Assembly (NCBI GenBank): GCA_035299065.1
Contig: DATGXI010000070.1
Coordinates: 1-44,904, forward strand
DNA: 44,904 nt
Source of the DNA: DASPJQ01 sp035299065
GTDB taxonomy: Bacteria > Bacteroidota > Bacteroidia > Flavobacteriales_D > UBA2798
Reading direction: 5' to 3'
This document shows, piece after piece, positions 33,108-41,762 of this stretch. Both the position numbers and the translations under genes were made by a program. Under the pieces are notes generated by a model. That model saw only the letters and a list, made by a program, of their open reading frames with translations. It was not told the origin of the DNA and searched no databases. Position 1 is the first letter of the stretch. Each line of letters begins with the position of its first letter.

Positions 33108-34196
33108 TTACAGCCTTGTTTTCCACTTGATTTTACCCGTTTTCATTTCAATGGCCAGCACGTATCCGCCAACATTGAAGTAAACAATTCCATTTTCTGT
33201 GGCATAAACGTTTAATTCGTGGCCGTAAGAGTAACTGTCACTTGCTTCTAATTCAGCAAAGGTTTTTTTCCAAACAGTTTTTGACGAAAAATCCTTGGCC
33301 TCGACAGTAAAATCTTTTTTATCGGTACTTACATAGTGTGCAAAAACAAATATCCGGGTTGCGGTGTCAATTCCAAAGAATTTTGGTTCAAGAAAGGTTT
33401 CGCTTGGGTTTTCTGCAATTTTTACCAGGCACTCATTGCATGTAAGGATTTTTTTTCTGCCTGAACCTTGAACATGCCCCTCGCTAACAATAAAAAATGT
33501 TTTTCCGCTTGTGTCCTGGTAGTTTATTTCATAGCCTTTGGAATAAAAACCAGCCTTGTGAATTTTTTTTGGTTCAGATAGTAATAATTTTTTTGAAAAA
33601 GGTTCTACCCAGTACTTGTTTCCGTTTTTTGCAGTAATATTTATATAGGGCAAACGCGGGCCGTCATATTTCGCATTTGAATGCATGGATTCAATACCAC
33701 TATTTAGTTCGGGAAAGTGTTTTCCCCAATCCTCTTCTGCGATAGACCATAATTTTTGGAGTTTACCCGCATCGTACATGATAATTTCATCATCATTTTT
33801 GTAACAAACCGAATCGCCTTTCATCCCAATTAAACCATCCGAATAACCGGCATAAAAACGTTCGGTTTTTTCACCGGTTTGCTTATTTAATATATGCATG
33901 CGGCACACGCTTTCGCTGGGTCCTTCACCACCTCTTTCGTATTCCTCAAACAAAACAATGGTGGTTTTACCAATGCTTATGCTGGAAAATTCATCGCTCA
34001 ATCCGTAATAAAAAAACATGGGTGCCATCATCAGGCAACATGGAATGCAGTACATAACCACTTTGTAAATCCCATTTAATGTTTTAGAGCGAAATGGATT
34101 TAGAAAGGAAAGACCAATAAAAAGAAACAGGAACACCATGATGATAATGGTAAGGAACATGGTGCTCGACATTAAATAATCAAGAAAAGTTTCCAT
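33108..34196 (-). CDS. Membrane protein with PQQ-like beta-propeller C-terminal part
   Basis: Start chosen at ATG 34196 (362 residues, METFLDYLMSSTMF); the longer reading from TTG 34334 runs through the divergent promoter region and is not credible. Two membrane helices (FLTIIIMVFLFLFIGLSFL and IYKVVMYCIPCCLMMAPMFFYYG) are followed by a beta-rich domain. It has a CNEC-like pair (ILTCNECLVKI) and ends VGGYVLAIEMKTGKIKWKTRL, a typical PQQ-like blade. The large domain probably faces the periplasm. I do not recognise the family. It converges with the YfiR gene (1-base gap) and diverges from the T9SS cargo gene. Confidence 0.75.
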   Translation of the reverse strand: METFLDYLMSSTMFLTIIIMVFLFLFIGLSFLNPFRSKTLNGIYKVVMYCIPCCLMMAPMFFYYGLSDEFSSISIGKTTIVLFEEYERGGEGPSESVCRMHILNKQTGEKTERFYAGYSDGLIGMKGDSVCYKNDDEIIMYDAGKLQKLWSIAEEDWGKHFPELNSGIESMHSNAKYDGPRLPYINITAKNGNKYWVEPFSKKLLLSEPKKIHKAGFYSKGYEINYQDTSGKTFFIVSEGHVQGSGRKKILTCNECLVKIAENPSETFLEPKFFGIDTATRIFVFAHYVSTDKKDFTVEAKDFSSKTVWKKTFAELEASDSYSYGHELNVYATENGIVYFNVGGYVLAIEMKTGKIKWKTRL

Positions 34197-34283
34197 AGGT
34201 ATGCCCAAGGTAGTATTTTGAACGACTTTAACGCTTTTTTTTAACCCTAAACTGCTAAAAATGTTCGTTATTTTTCTCAAATA

Positions 34284-34314
34284 TTGGTGAATTCCGGGCT
34301 TTTTAGTATATTTG
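34284..34314 (+). promoter_or_regulatory. Bacteroidota-type promoter for the T9SS cargo gene
   Basis: TTG (34284-34286), 20 bases, then TATATTTG (34307-34314): a full match to the TTTG-N19-21-TAnnTTTG form apart from the first T. It gives a leader of about 15 bases before ATG 34334. This is the best promoter in the window. Confidence 0.6.
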
Positions 34315-34333
34315 AAACAATCAAACAGAACCA

Positions 34334-36778
34334 ATGAAAAGCCTTGTTTTCACGAACACCTTTACCAGGGCAAATTATGCCGTGAGTAAACCCCTCTTAC
34401 TACTTACCCTTATGCTGCCTTTGGTGTCTATAAATCTATGCCAGGCACAAATAAAATCGGCCGGGTTTGATCCTGTGTTGCGTCCTGAAACCAACCTGGA
34501 AAAGGCCGAAAAAGAAGGATGGAGTGAAGACGTTGGTGCCCGTACCGAACATTCAGCTTTGTATAAGGGTAAAGACGGCAAGGTGGTGACATTCCAAAGC
34601 AAAGCAATTGTAAATTACAAAAATGAAAATGGCCAGCTTGTTCCACTTGATATGCGTTGCATACAAAATGGCTCACTGTTTACATCCTTGAATCGCCCTG
34701 AGTCAATTGTTATCAATAACCAGTCAGTAGCAACCATGACAAGTCCTGCTGGTTTCTACATTGAATTTGGTAAAACACTTTCATTAAACGGCAAAACAGC
34801 ATTTGATTATTCACATACTGAATTGAGCAATTCATCGCACGTGGTTTTTGAAAACATTACAAGCGGTATTGACAAGTGGTACGATTTTAAACCTGCAGGT
34901 GTAAAATATAGCTACGCAATTAATGGCCCACAAACCATTGAGAGCGATTACCTGACAGTGCGCGAAGAATTGAATTTACCAAAAGGTTATACCCTTATGC
35001 ATGATGCCGAGGGTGAGGCTTACAAAGGATATTGGAAAGGCTCGTTAATCGTTGTTGAAAACAGGACCAATAAGCCATATTCAAAACTTTCGCCCGTAAT
35101 TTGTTTTGACAAAAACAATGAAGTTGTGCAGGGGTTGTACAAAATAGTTTCGTTTGATAAAAAGGGAAAATACATTATTGAAATTGCAGTAGAAAAGTCC
35201 TGGATGAATCATTCATCACGTGTTTACCCAATTGTAATTGATCCGTTTGTTACAGGGGCAACAGCAATGTGGGGCGGTACCTATATTCCTTGTTGTCTTT
35301 CACCAGTATACAGTAATGACAGCATTCTTGTGACGGTTCCACCTGATTTATATGTTTCAGCATTAAAAGCAACATCCAGTTTTTATGCTAACCCTTTTTC
35401 ACCGGCAGTAATGGCTGATGGGAATATGTATTTCAGCACAACCTGCAACCAAACCACAACTTTCCAGGTAACAGGAACTGCTGGTGCTTCACCGGGCACA
35501 GCTTATCTTGACGATTACGATATTCACGCACCAATTATGTGCTGCTGGCCACAATCGTGTCCCGGATATACTTTTTATTTAAGGTTTCATATGACACGTT
35601 TCCTTTATGGAACCGGATGCAGCACAGCGTATATTTATCACGATCCGTTTTCAGGATGGCCTTTTAGCGCCTATATTGAAGGATATACACCTGAATCATC
35701 CGGATCAGAAATGATATTTACACCCAGTACACTTTGTGCCGATGATTGTGACTTTGAAGCCAAAATATTTTGTCGTTATGGTGTGCCACCCTTTACATTT
35801 ACGCACCCCTGGAGTCCTGATGTAATTACCATGGGAACAGCAGCAGGTTGTTCACCAGGAAGTACGTTTGCAACATTGAATTTAATTGTGCCTGATTGTC
35901 CCGAGTATTGTGGTACAACCGACCATCACGATGTGCCTCCACCGGTTGTTACCGATGCTTGCGGAACAGTTGTTGTCGGGTATAATCCTTCCTATAATTT
36001 GAACATTAAACCAGTTGCACAGGTTACATTTGATCAAACGGCCTTATCTATGTGTTCAGGTGCAGTTTTTGCAGCCAATATAAGTTCATGTTTGCCAGGG
36101 TCAACAATTACATGGACAAGCAGTGACGGGCAAAGCGGCACGTCAACAACCATTGGCGATACTATTTTTAATACAGGCAATTCACCATCAACAGTTCAAT
36201 ACAATGTAACGGTTGTAACAAATGGTTGTGCAGGTATTCCTGATTCAATGACGGTAACAACATATCCATATGCCGATGATAATTTTGTAGTAACCACTGC
36301 GCCTTATTTAGTCAATACCAATCTTACGTTTGATAACCAAACACAATTAAATGGCAATACACTGCTAAGTCATGTATGGACATTTGGTGACAGCACCGGT
36401 TCACCTCTTGACGATGAAATACACCAGTATGCCGACACAGGATTGGTAACGATTTGCCATTATACCATGACCACATTGGGTTGCGATGACAGTACCTGTT
36501 ATACCATACTGATTGAAGACATGACCTTGCAGTACCCGAATATTATTACGCCTAATGGAGACGGTACAAACGATGCGTTATATTTCAAAGCGCTTGAATA
36601 TTATCCAACCAATAAGCTGGAAATTTTTAACCGTTGGGGAAATTTGCTTTACACCAAAGAAGGGTATAAAAATGACTGGAAAGGCGATGATTTGACGGAT
36701 GGGGTTTACTATTATGTTCTTACCATAAAGGACAAAGAGCCATATAAGAGTATATTGCACATTGTGCGTAACAACTAA
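34334..36778 (+). CDS. Secreted protein with PKD domain and T9SS type-B sorting domain
   Basis: An 814-residue protein. It has a long signal region (core LLLLTLMLPLVSINLCQAQ) and an N-terminal part of about 280 residues typical of large secreted Bacteroidota proteins (TVREELNLPKGY, YPIVIDPFVTG). A Cys-rich middle follows (CCWPQSCPGYTFY, CADDCDFEAKIFC), then a PKD-like domain (HVWTFGDSTGSPLDDEIHQY). It ends with the gliding-motility-associated sorting domain: PNIITPNGDGTNDAL, FNRWGNLLY, WKGDDLTDGVYYYVL. That tail directs secretion through the type IX system and surface attachment or release. Function of the passenger is unknown. It ends 2 bases from the convergent beta-mannosidase gene. Confidence 0.92.
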   Translation: MKSLVFTNTFTRANYAVSKPLLLLTLMLPLVSINLCQAQIKSAGFDPVLRPETNLEKAEKEGWSEDVGARTEHSALYKGKDGKVVTFQSKAIVNYKNENGQLVPLDMRCIQNGSLFTSLNRPESIVINNQSVATMTSPAGFYIEFGKTLSLNGKTAFDYSHTELSNSSHVVFENITSGIDKWYDFKPAGVKYSYAINGPQTIESDYLTVREELNLPKGYTLMHDAEGEAYKGYWKGSLIVVENRTNKPYSKLSPVICFDKNNEVVQGLYKIVSFDKKGKYIIEIAVEKSWMNHSSRVYPIVIDPFVTGATAMWGGTYIPCCLSPVYSNDSILVTVPPDLYVSALKATSSFYANPFSPAVMADGNMYFSTTCNQTTTFQVTGTAGASPGTAYLDDYDIHAPIMCCWPQSCPGYTFYLRFHMTRFLYGTGCSTAYIYHDPFSGWPFSAYIEGYTPESSGSEMIFTPSTLCADDCDFEAKIFCRYGVPPFTFTHPWSPDVITMGTAAGCSPGSTFATLNLIVPDCPEYCGTTDHHDVPPPVVTDACGTVVVGYNPSYNLNIKPVAQVTFDQTALSMCSGAVFAANISSCLPGSTITWTSSDGQSGTSTTIGDTIFNTGNSPSTVQYNVTVVTNGCAGIPDSMTVTTYPYADDNFVVTTAPYLVNTNLTFDNQTQLNGNTLLSHVWTFGDSTGSPLDDEIHQYADTGLVTICHYTMTTLGCDDSTCYTILIEDMTLQYPNIITPNGDGTNDALYFKALEYYPTNKLEIFNRWGNLLYTKEGYKNDWKGDDLTDGVYYYVLTIKDKEPYKSILHIVRNN

Positions 36779-36780
36779 TC

Positions 36781-39408
36781 TCAATTTTTATTCAATAGCG
36801 AATTCAAACATTTGAGATTTTTACGAATATAACTTTCGGCTTTTTTTGGTGTTTCAAGCCCATCGCAATTTAAAATCAACGTATACGAATCGCCCGGTAA
36901 AAATTGCGTAGGAAAATCATAATGCATGCGTTTTAGCAGGCACTTATCCTGGTTATAATTGTCCATAAACCTGGTCCAGGGCATGTACGTATTTGCGGTA
37001 ATGGTTGCGAACCGTATTGTATATTTTTCGTTGCTTTCATTGGCCACATAGGTTGAATCATGTATGTCAATACTAAAATCGGCTTTTGGTAAGTTCAACG
37101 CATTTGGTTTTTCAAAATTGTAAACCTGCCTGCAACGGGCTTGCCTGAGCAAGGCAAATGCATAAATTTCTTTTTTGTTCAGGCTTGATAAACTTTTTTT
37201 GGCCAATGAAAATAATTTGGTGGACGAACTTGCCTGCGCCTTAAAAACCTGTGTTCCCTCAAGGGCTTTTTGGCCGTTAAAATAACAAATGCTCCATGCC
37301 AGGGTGTCGGAAATCGAAGCGGTGTCATCGTTTACAACATAAAAATCATAACTTAAAGAATCTTCTTTTATAGTTATAATTTTAGTGGCAAAGGACTCTT
37401 TTACCTGTTCGTACCCGATTTTTGGTTGAAACGAATGGTCAATTATACTCCAGGAAGTAACGGGCCAGCTATCATTCAATTGCCATAACAATGTTCCCAT
37501 ACAATAAGGACGTGCTGTACGCTGCGTTTCAATAGCTGTTTTGAGGGTCATGGCCTGCAATACCTGCGTTGCATAAGCATAATCTTCAACCGTATGCGGC
37601 ACAATTAAATACTCATTCAAATAATGGTTTAGGGTTTCAAACCCGGTTGGGTGTTTCTGGTGATTTTTAAATTCAGGTGAGTCAAAATTCATCAATGAAT
37701 CGGGAATCACTTTTCGTAGTGTAGACAGATCGGGCATGGCCTGCATTCCAAATTCACTCATAAACCGTGGAATTTTTTTTTCAAAGGTTTCAATTGGTTC
37801 TTTTCCCCACCAAACACCCCAATAATGACTATCGCCTTTTTGCATGCTTTCTTTGTGTCCCCAACCAATTTCGGGTGATGAGGGAATGTATGCGCGCCCC
37901 GGATCGTATTGCTGAACAATACCGGGAATAATTTCATGAAATATTTTTTTGTAATCATTCCAGATTTGAGCCGAATCAGCTTTTGAATACGCGTATTGTT
38001 TTTGCCAACCCCAGTTTTTCCATCCTTCATCGTTTTCATTGTTTCCGCACCACAGCGCCACATTGTTGTAATTGCGCAGGCGTTTTACCTGTTGACTTAC
38101 TTCTTCTTTCACATTGTGTACAAATGAAGTGTCGCCCGGATACATGGCGCATGCAAACATAAAGTCCTGCCAAACCAAAATGCCGTTTTGCTGGCACCAA
38201 TACAGAAGATCATAACTGGCATAATCGCCACCACCCCAAACGCGTATCATGTTGGCGTTTGACATGCCAATGTAATCTTGTACAAGTGATGTATAAAGGT
38301 TGGCAGGTATACTTCGTGCAATGTGTTCACCCGGAATTAAATTAAATCCCTTGGCATACAATGGCTTTCCATTAACTTCAATATAAAAGCCATTTGTAGC
38401 ATCGTTTACCAGTTTAATTTTACAAATGGCATACGTGTTTATTCCCCAACCCACACTTGTGCCAACATCTCTGCGTTTTGGTTTTTTACGTGCTTCAAGA
38501 CTGAACCCAATAGAATAGGTGTGGGCATAACCCATGCCGCGCGGCCACCATAATTGAGGATAAGGTATTTTTACGGGTATGTTAAATTTGTTGATGCCTT
38601 TTTTAAGAAGAACCTTTTCTTTATACAGGTTAACATTGTTTGCGGCTATGTTCAGGTATTTTTCGGTCTCAATGGTTGAATAAATTTCCATGCTACACGC
38701 TAGGTCAGCTTGCTCTTTTGAAACGTTTGTTGTCGTGATGAAAGCGTCTGTAAATTCGATTGATTTTTTTTTCGCAGAGGCGCAAAAGCACCATTTGCTT
38801 ATTCCGGTCAACACAAATCGCGGCCCCCAATCCCAACCAAATTCAAATTGCGGTTTTCTTACGTAAACACGCTCCTCACCCGGCAAAACAAGTTTATTTT
38901 CGGCCATCAGTGCTTTTGCTCTCTTTACGGGGGATTCAAAAACAATGCGCAATGTATTTGGTTTATTCCGGTTTAAATAAGGTGCTATATCTTTTTTGTA
39001 TTCAATAAATTCATTTTTCGATTCAAATATGAATTGTTCATTCAGATAAACTCTGGCAAAAGGTGAAAGACCGTTAACGATCAATTGCTGTACCGGAAGG
39101 TTTAGCCCAACCGTGTCCATTGTACAAATGGCTTCCCAGTCACTTTCCTCTATCCATTTCAGGTTTTTTTCATTGTCCCCAAAATAGGGATCAGATATCA
39201 ATTTCTTTTTGAATAAAATTTCGTGAATGCTTGCCGGGAACATAACGCTGTCAATCCATTTTTCATCTCCAATTTTGCGCAATTTCCATTGGGTGGAAAA
39301 CCCAACCATAGGAAGGGGTGGCTGAGCAACATTTACGCAATTACCAACCTGGCAAATAGAAATTTTGCAAATAAGAAAAGTAAGCAGCAGTATGAACCAC
39401 TTTCTCAT
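36781..39408 (-). CDS. GH2 beta-mannosidase
   Basis: An 875-residue secreted glycoside hydrolase: signal peptide MRKWFILLLTFLICKISICQ, sugar-binding sandwich domain, then RKPQFEFGWDWGPRFV, which marks beta-mannosidases among GH2. The catalytic barrel holds GGDYASYDLLYWCQQNGILVWQDF-type strands, the acid/base Glu in WCGNNENDEGW and the nucleophile Glu in FMSEFGMQAMP. It removes terminal beta-1,4-linked mannose, such as the core mannose of N-glycans. No sorting tail, so probably periplasmic. Its ATG overlaps the cutC stop by 4 bases, giving translational coupling. Confidence 0.95.
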   Translation of the reverse strand: MRKWFILLLTFLICKISICQVGNCVNVAQPPLPMVGFSTQWKLRKIGDEKWIDSVMFPASIHEILFKKKLISDPYFGDNEKNLKWIEESDWEAICTMDTVGLNLPVQQLIVNGLSPFARVYLNEQFIFESKNEFIEYKKDIAPYLNRNKPNTLRIVFESPVKRAKALMAENKLVLPGEERVYVRKPQFEFGWDWGPRFVLTGISKWCFCASAKKKSIEFTDAFITTTNVSKEQADLACSMEIYSTIETEKYLNIAANNVNLYKEKVLLKKGINKFNIPVKIPYPQLWWPRGMGYAHTYSIGFSLEARKKPKRRDVGTSVGWGINTYAICKIKLVNDATNGFYIEVNGKPLYAKGFNLIPGEHIARSIPANLYTSLVQDYIGMSNANMIRVWGGGDYASYDLLYWCQQNGILVWQDFMFACAMYPGDTSFVHNVKEEVSQQVKRLRNYNNVALWCGNNENDEGWKNWGWQKQYAYSKADSAQIWNDYKKIFHEIIPGIVQQYDPGRAYIPSSPEIGWGHKESMQKGDSHYWGVWWGKEPIETFEKKIPRFMSEFGMQAMPDLSTLRKVIPDSLMNFDSPEFKNHQKHPTGFETLNHYLNEYLIVPHTVEDYAYATQVLQAMTLKTAIETQRTARPYCMGTLLWQLNDSWPVTSWSIIDHSFQPKIGYEQVKESFATKIITIKEDSLSYDFYVVNDDTASISDTLAWSICYFNGQKALEGTQVFKAQASSSTKLFSLAKKSLSSLNKKEIYAFALLRQARCRQVYNFEKPNALNLPKADFSIDIHDSTYVANESNEKYTIRFATITANTYMPWTRFMDNYNQDKCLLKRMHYDFPTQFLPGDSYTLILNCDGLETPKKAESYIRKNLKCLNSLLNKN

Positions 39409-40073
39409 TTCAATAGTTCAAATGTCTTTTTAATTTCATCTGCATCAGCAATTTCACCTCCTTTTGTTATGGCTGAAGTATGAAACTCATGTGTAGAGAT
39501 GGATTTCAACGTTTCTATGTTACTGCTTCTTACACCACCTCCGGGCAAAATAATCAATCTGTCCCCGGCTTGTTTGGCCAATGCAATAAGCGATGGAACA
39601 TTATCAATCGCATTTCCTGCACCACCTGATGTCAGCAAACGTTTAAATCCGCAGGCAATTACGTCCTCCAGTGATTTGGACAAATCAGGCCCGGTATCAA
39701 ATGCGCGGTGAAACGTGCAGGGGAGGGGTAATGCCAATTGAACCAATTCTTTACTCTTTTCGGTGTTTATGGTGCAATCATCATTAAGTAACCCAAAAAC
39801 AAACCCATGCACACCAATTGCTTTGAATTTAGGTATCCATTCGTTAAAATGTAAAAACTCCGTGTCGGTAAAAACATAATTTCCCGATCGTGGACGTATC
39901 ATGATAAATACGGGTATGTTTACAACGCTCAATATTTTTTTTGTGTCTTCCAGTGAAGGAGTAAGCCCACCGGTACTGAAATCGGTACAAAACTCAATAC
40001 GCTGCGCTCCTGCTTTTGCAGCTATGAGTGCCGATTCAACATTGAAACAGGCTATTTCTAAGATGTTTTTCAT
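39405..40073 (-). CDS. cutC: CutC family TIM-barrel protein
   Basis: A 222-residue protein with CutC signatures: LEIACFNVESALIAAKAGAQRIEFC, GGLTPSLEDTKK, FIMIRPRSGNYVFTD, CTFHRAFD, LLTSGGAGNA and ILPGGGV. No signal peptide; cytoplasmic. The name comes from a proposed copper-homeostasis role in E. coli that later work has questioned. Here it sits directly before the beta-mannosidase (4-base overlap) and 122 bases after the glycosylasparaginase. That context points to sugar metabolism rather than copper. No copper gene is near. The gene symbol follows the family name only. Confidence 0.92.
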   Translation of the reverse strand: MKNILEIACFNVESALIAAKAGAQRIEFCTDFSTGGLTPSLEDTKKILSVVNIPVFIMIRPRSGNYVFTDTEFLHFNEWIPKFKAIGVHGFVFGLLNDDCTINTEKSKELVQLALPLPCTFHRAFDTGPDLSKSLEDVIACGFKRLLTSGGAGNAIDNVPSLIALAKQAGDRLIILPGGGVRSSNIETLKSISTHEFHTSAITKGGEIADADEIKKTFELLK

Positions 40074-40195
40074 TTCTTTTTGCTCTGAATTTCGCGAATT
40101 AAACGGGTTTTATGAAATCAGTTTTGAATTTATGAATGCTAATGGTTCAGGTTGCTGATATTTTTTTGGTTTTTAATCACTGAAACCTGTGGTGC

Positions 40196-41191
40196 TTACT
40201 TAATTAAATAATTTGCATCCACCAATTTTTCTTCAGTGTTATTTTTAACTGCAAAATTAAATCCCTTTTGCAGGCAATACCCACCGTATTCACCATTTTT
40301 ATTGATGGCAATAAATCCAATTTGCGTATTTTTCATATCGGCTTTACGCAGTAAAAATTTCTTGTGAATTTGTTTTACGGCTTCTTCGCAGGCTTTTTGT
40401 GGCGATCTTCCCTGTCCCATAAGCATCACAACCAAATGCGATCCCACAACACGAATCACCTCTTCTCCATGACCGGTTGCTGTAGCTGCGCCAATTTCAT
40501 TGTCAACATACAACCCGGCACCAATTATGGGTGAATCGCCAACGCGGCCATGCATTTTATAGGCAAGTCCGCTGGTGGTGCATGCGCCCGATAAATTTCC
40601 CTGTGCATCCAAAGCAATCATGCCAATGGTATCGTGGTTTTCAATATTTATTTTTGGTTTATAATCGGCTGTTTTTAACCATTCCTTCCATTCAGCTTCC
40701 GACTTTGGCGTTAAAAGGTTTTCAGCTTTAAAACCATTGGCCAGTGCAAATTGCCGGGCTCCTTCACCCACAATCATAACATGCGGTGTTTTTTCCATCA
40801 CCATGCGCGCAACCGAAATGGGGTGTTTTATGTTTTGTAAAAAGGCAACTGAACCTATATTGGAGAATTCATCCATTATACAAGCGTCCAACGTAACATT
40901 CCCGTCACGGTCGGGCCTTCCGCCATAGCCTACCGATTGTTCTTCGGGATCAGCCTCTACTAATTTCACACCGGTTTCAACAGCGTCCAGCGCACGTCCT
41001 TTTGCCGTAAGTATTTTCCATGCCTCAGCATTTGCCTTCATCCCAAAGCTCCAGGTTGAAAGTACAAGCGGTTTCGAGCCACCTTTTGCATCCATGTTTT
41101 TTTCCAGTATTTCGGTTGCTTTTGCTTTGTCAAGCATAAGTGCGCCTGTAGTTAGTGCAGCGGCTTTAATAAAGGTTCTTCTGTCAGGCAT
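40196..41191 (-). CDS. N4-(beta-N-acetylglucosaminyl)-L-asparaginase (glycosylasparaginase)
   Basis: A 331-residue Ntn-hydrolase. It starts with a Tat-like signal (MPDRRTFIKAAALTTGALML). The catalytic segment HDTIGMIALD holds Asp187-Thr188, the autocleavage site that makes Thr188 the nucleophile. The substrate-pocket residues in GRVGDSPIIGAG and ATGHGEE are present. The enzyme cleaves the bond between GlcNAc and Asn, the last step in taking an N-glycan off its asparagine; the close match to the Flavobacterium enzyme layout makes plain isoaspartyl peptidase less likely. It lies 1 base after the DUF6498-like gene and 122 bases before cutC, on the same strand. Confidence 0.93.
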   Translation of the reverse strand: MPDRRTFIKAAALTTGALMLDKAKATEILEKNMDAKGGSKPLVLSTWSFGMKANAEAWKILTAKGRALDAVETGVKLVEADPEEQSVGYGGRPDRDGNVTLDACIMDEFSNIGSVAFLQNIKHPISVARMVMEKTPHVMIVGEGARQFALANGFKAENLLTPKSEAEWKEWLKTADYKPKINIENHDTIGMIALDAQGNLSGACTTSGLAYKMHGRVGDSPIIGAGLYVDNEIGAATATGHGEEVIRVVGSHLVVMLMGQGRSPQKACEEAVKQIHKKFLLRKADMKNTQIGFIAINKNGEYGGYCLQKGFNFAVKNNTEEKLVDANYLIK

Positions 41192-41192
41192 G

Positions 41193-41762
41193 TCAGGCAG
41201 ATTTTAAGAGTTTTTCAATGAATAAACTGGCTATGTTTTTCCCAACTATGATGCCAGTTGCCAGTATGTAATTAATATTTACAAAACTGGTAAGTATAGA
41301 GCAGGCAAAAAGCGTCATCAATACGCAAATAAACAACAAGACCTCAAATTTCATTCCGCGATTTATGATAGCCTTTGGTGTTTTTTTTCTGAAATCACCA
41401 CTTATAAAAAAAGGGAAAAGTGAGGTTAAAATATAAGACCCTGTGAGTATAAAAACAGTGTTTTTGGTAAGGCTTGTATACATTTGTTTGTCGGCTCCGC
41501 TAAAATAATGGCCTGTAAGAATCAGCATAAAGATAAACAACACGGAAAAAATAAGCAGGAAATAAAATATATTGCCCAGGCGCGAAAACAGGTTGTTGGT
41601 AGTTGATGAAAGAATTTTAAGAATGGTAATTCCTCCGCGTATCAGTATTTCCAGGAAAAACAGCAGAAAAATATCGCCAATGCTCCAGCCAAGGTAAAAC
41701 ACACCTATAAGCGGGAATGCAACATTGAATGCCAGTTCGGCAATGAGTTGTAGCTTTTTCAT
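41193..41762 (-). CDS. Multi-pass membrane protein, DUF6498-like
   Basis: A 189-residue protein of about five membrane helices: AFNVAFPLIGVFYLGWSIGDIFLLFFLEILI, then FYFLLIFSVLFIFMLIL and two or three more. The opening, in which GWSIGDIFLLFFLE precedes a Lys-rich turn, resembles DUF6498; this is a from-memory match. No transport or enzyme motif seen. It overlaps the WD40 gene by 1 base and abuts the glycosylasparaginase gene, so it lies in the middle of one operon. Role unknown. Confidence 0.75.
   Translation of the reverse strand: MKKLQLIAELAFNVAFPLIGVFYLGWSIGDIFLLFFLEILIRGGITILKILSSTTNNLFSRLGNIFYFLLIFSVLFIFMLILTGHYFSGADKQMYTSLTKNTVFILTGSYILTSLFPFFISGDFRKKTPKAIINRGMKFEVLLFICVLMTLFACSILTSFVNINYILATGIIVGKNIASLFIEKLLKSA

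Noticed and set aside
34197..34334. N-terminal extension of the PQQ-like membrane protein from a TTG start
   Set aside because: The extension has no membrane or signal features and covers the divergent promoter; ATG 34196 begins right before the first membrane helix.
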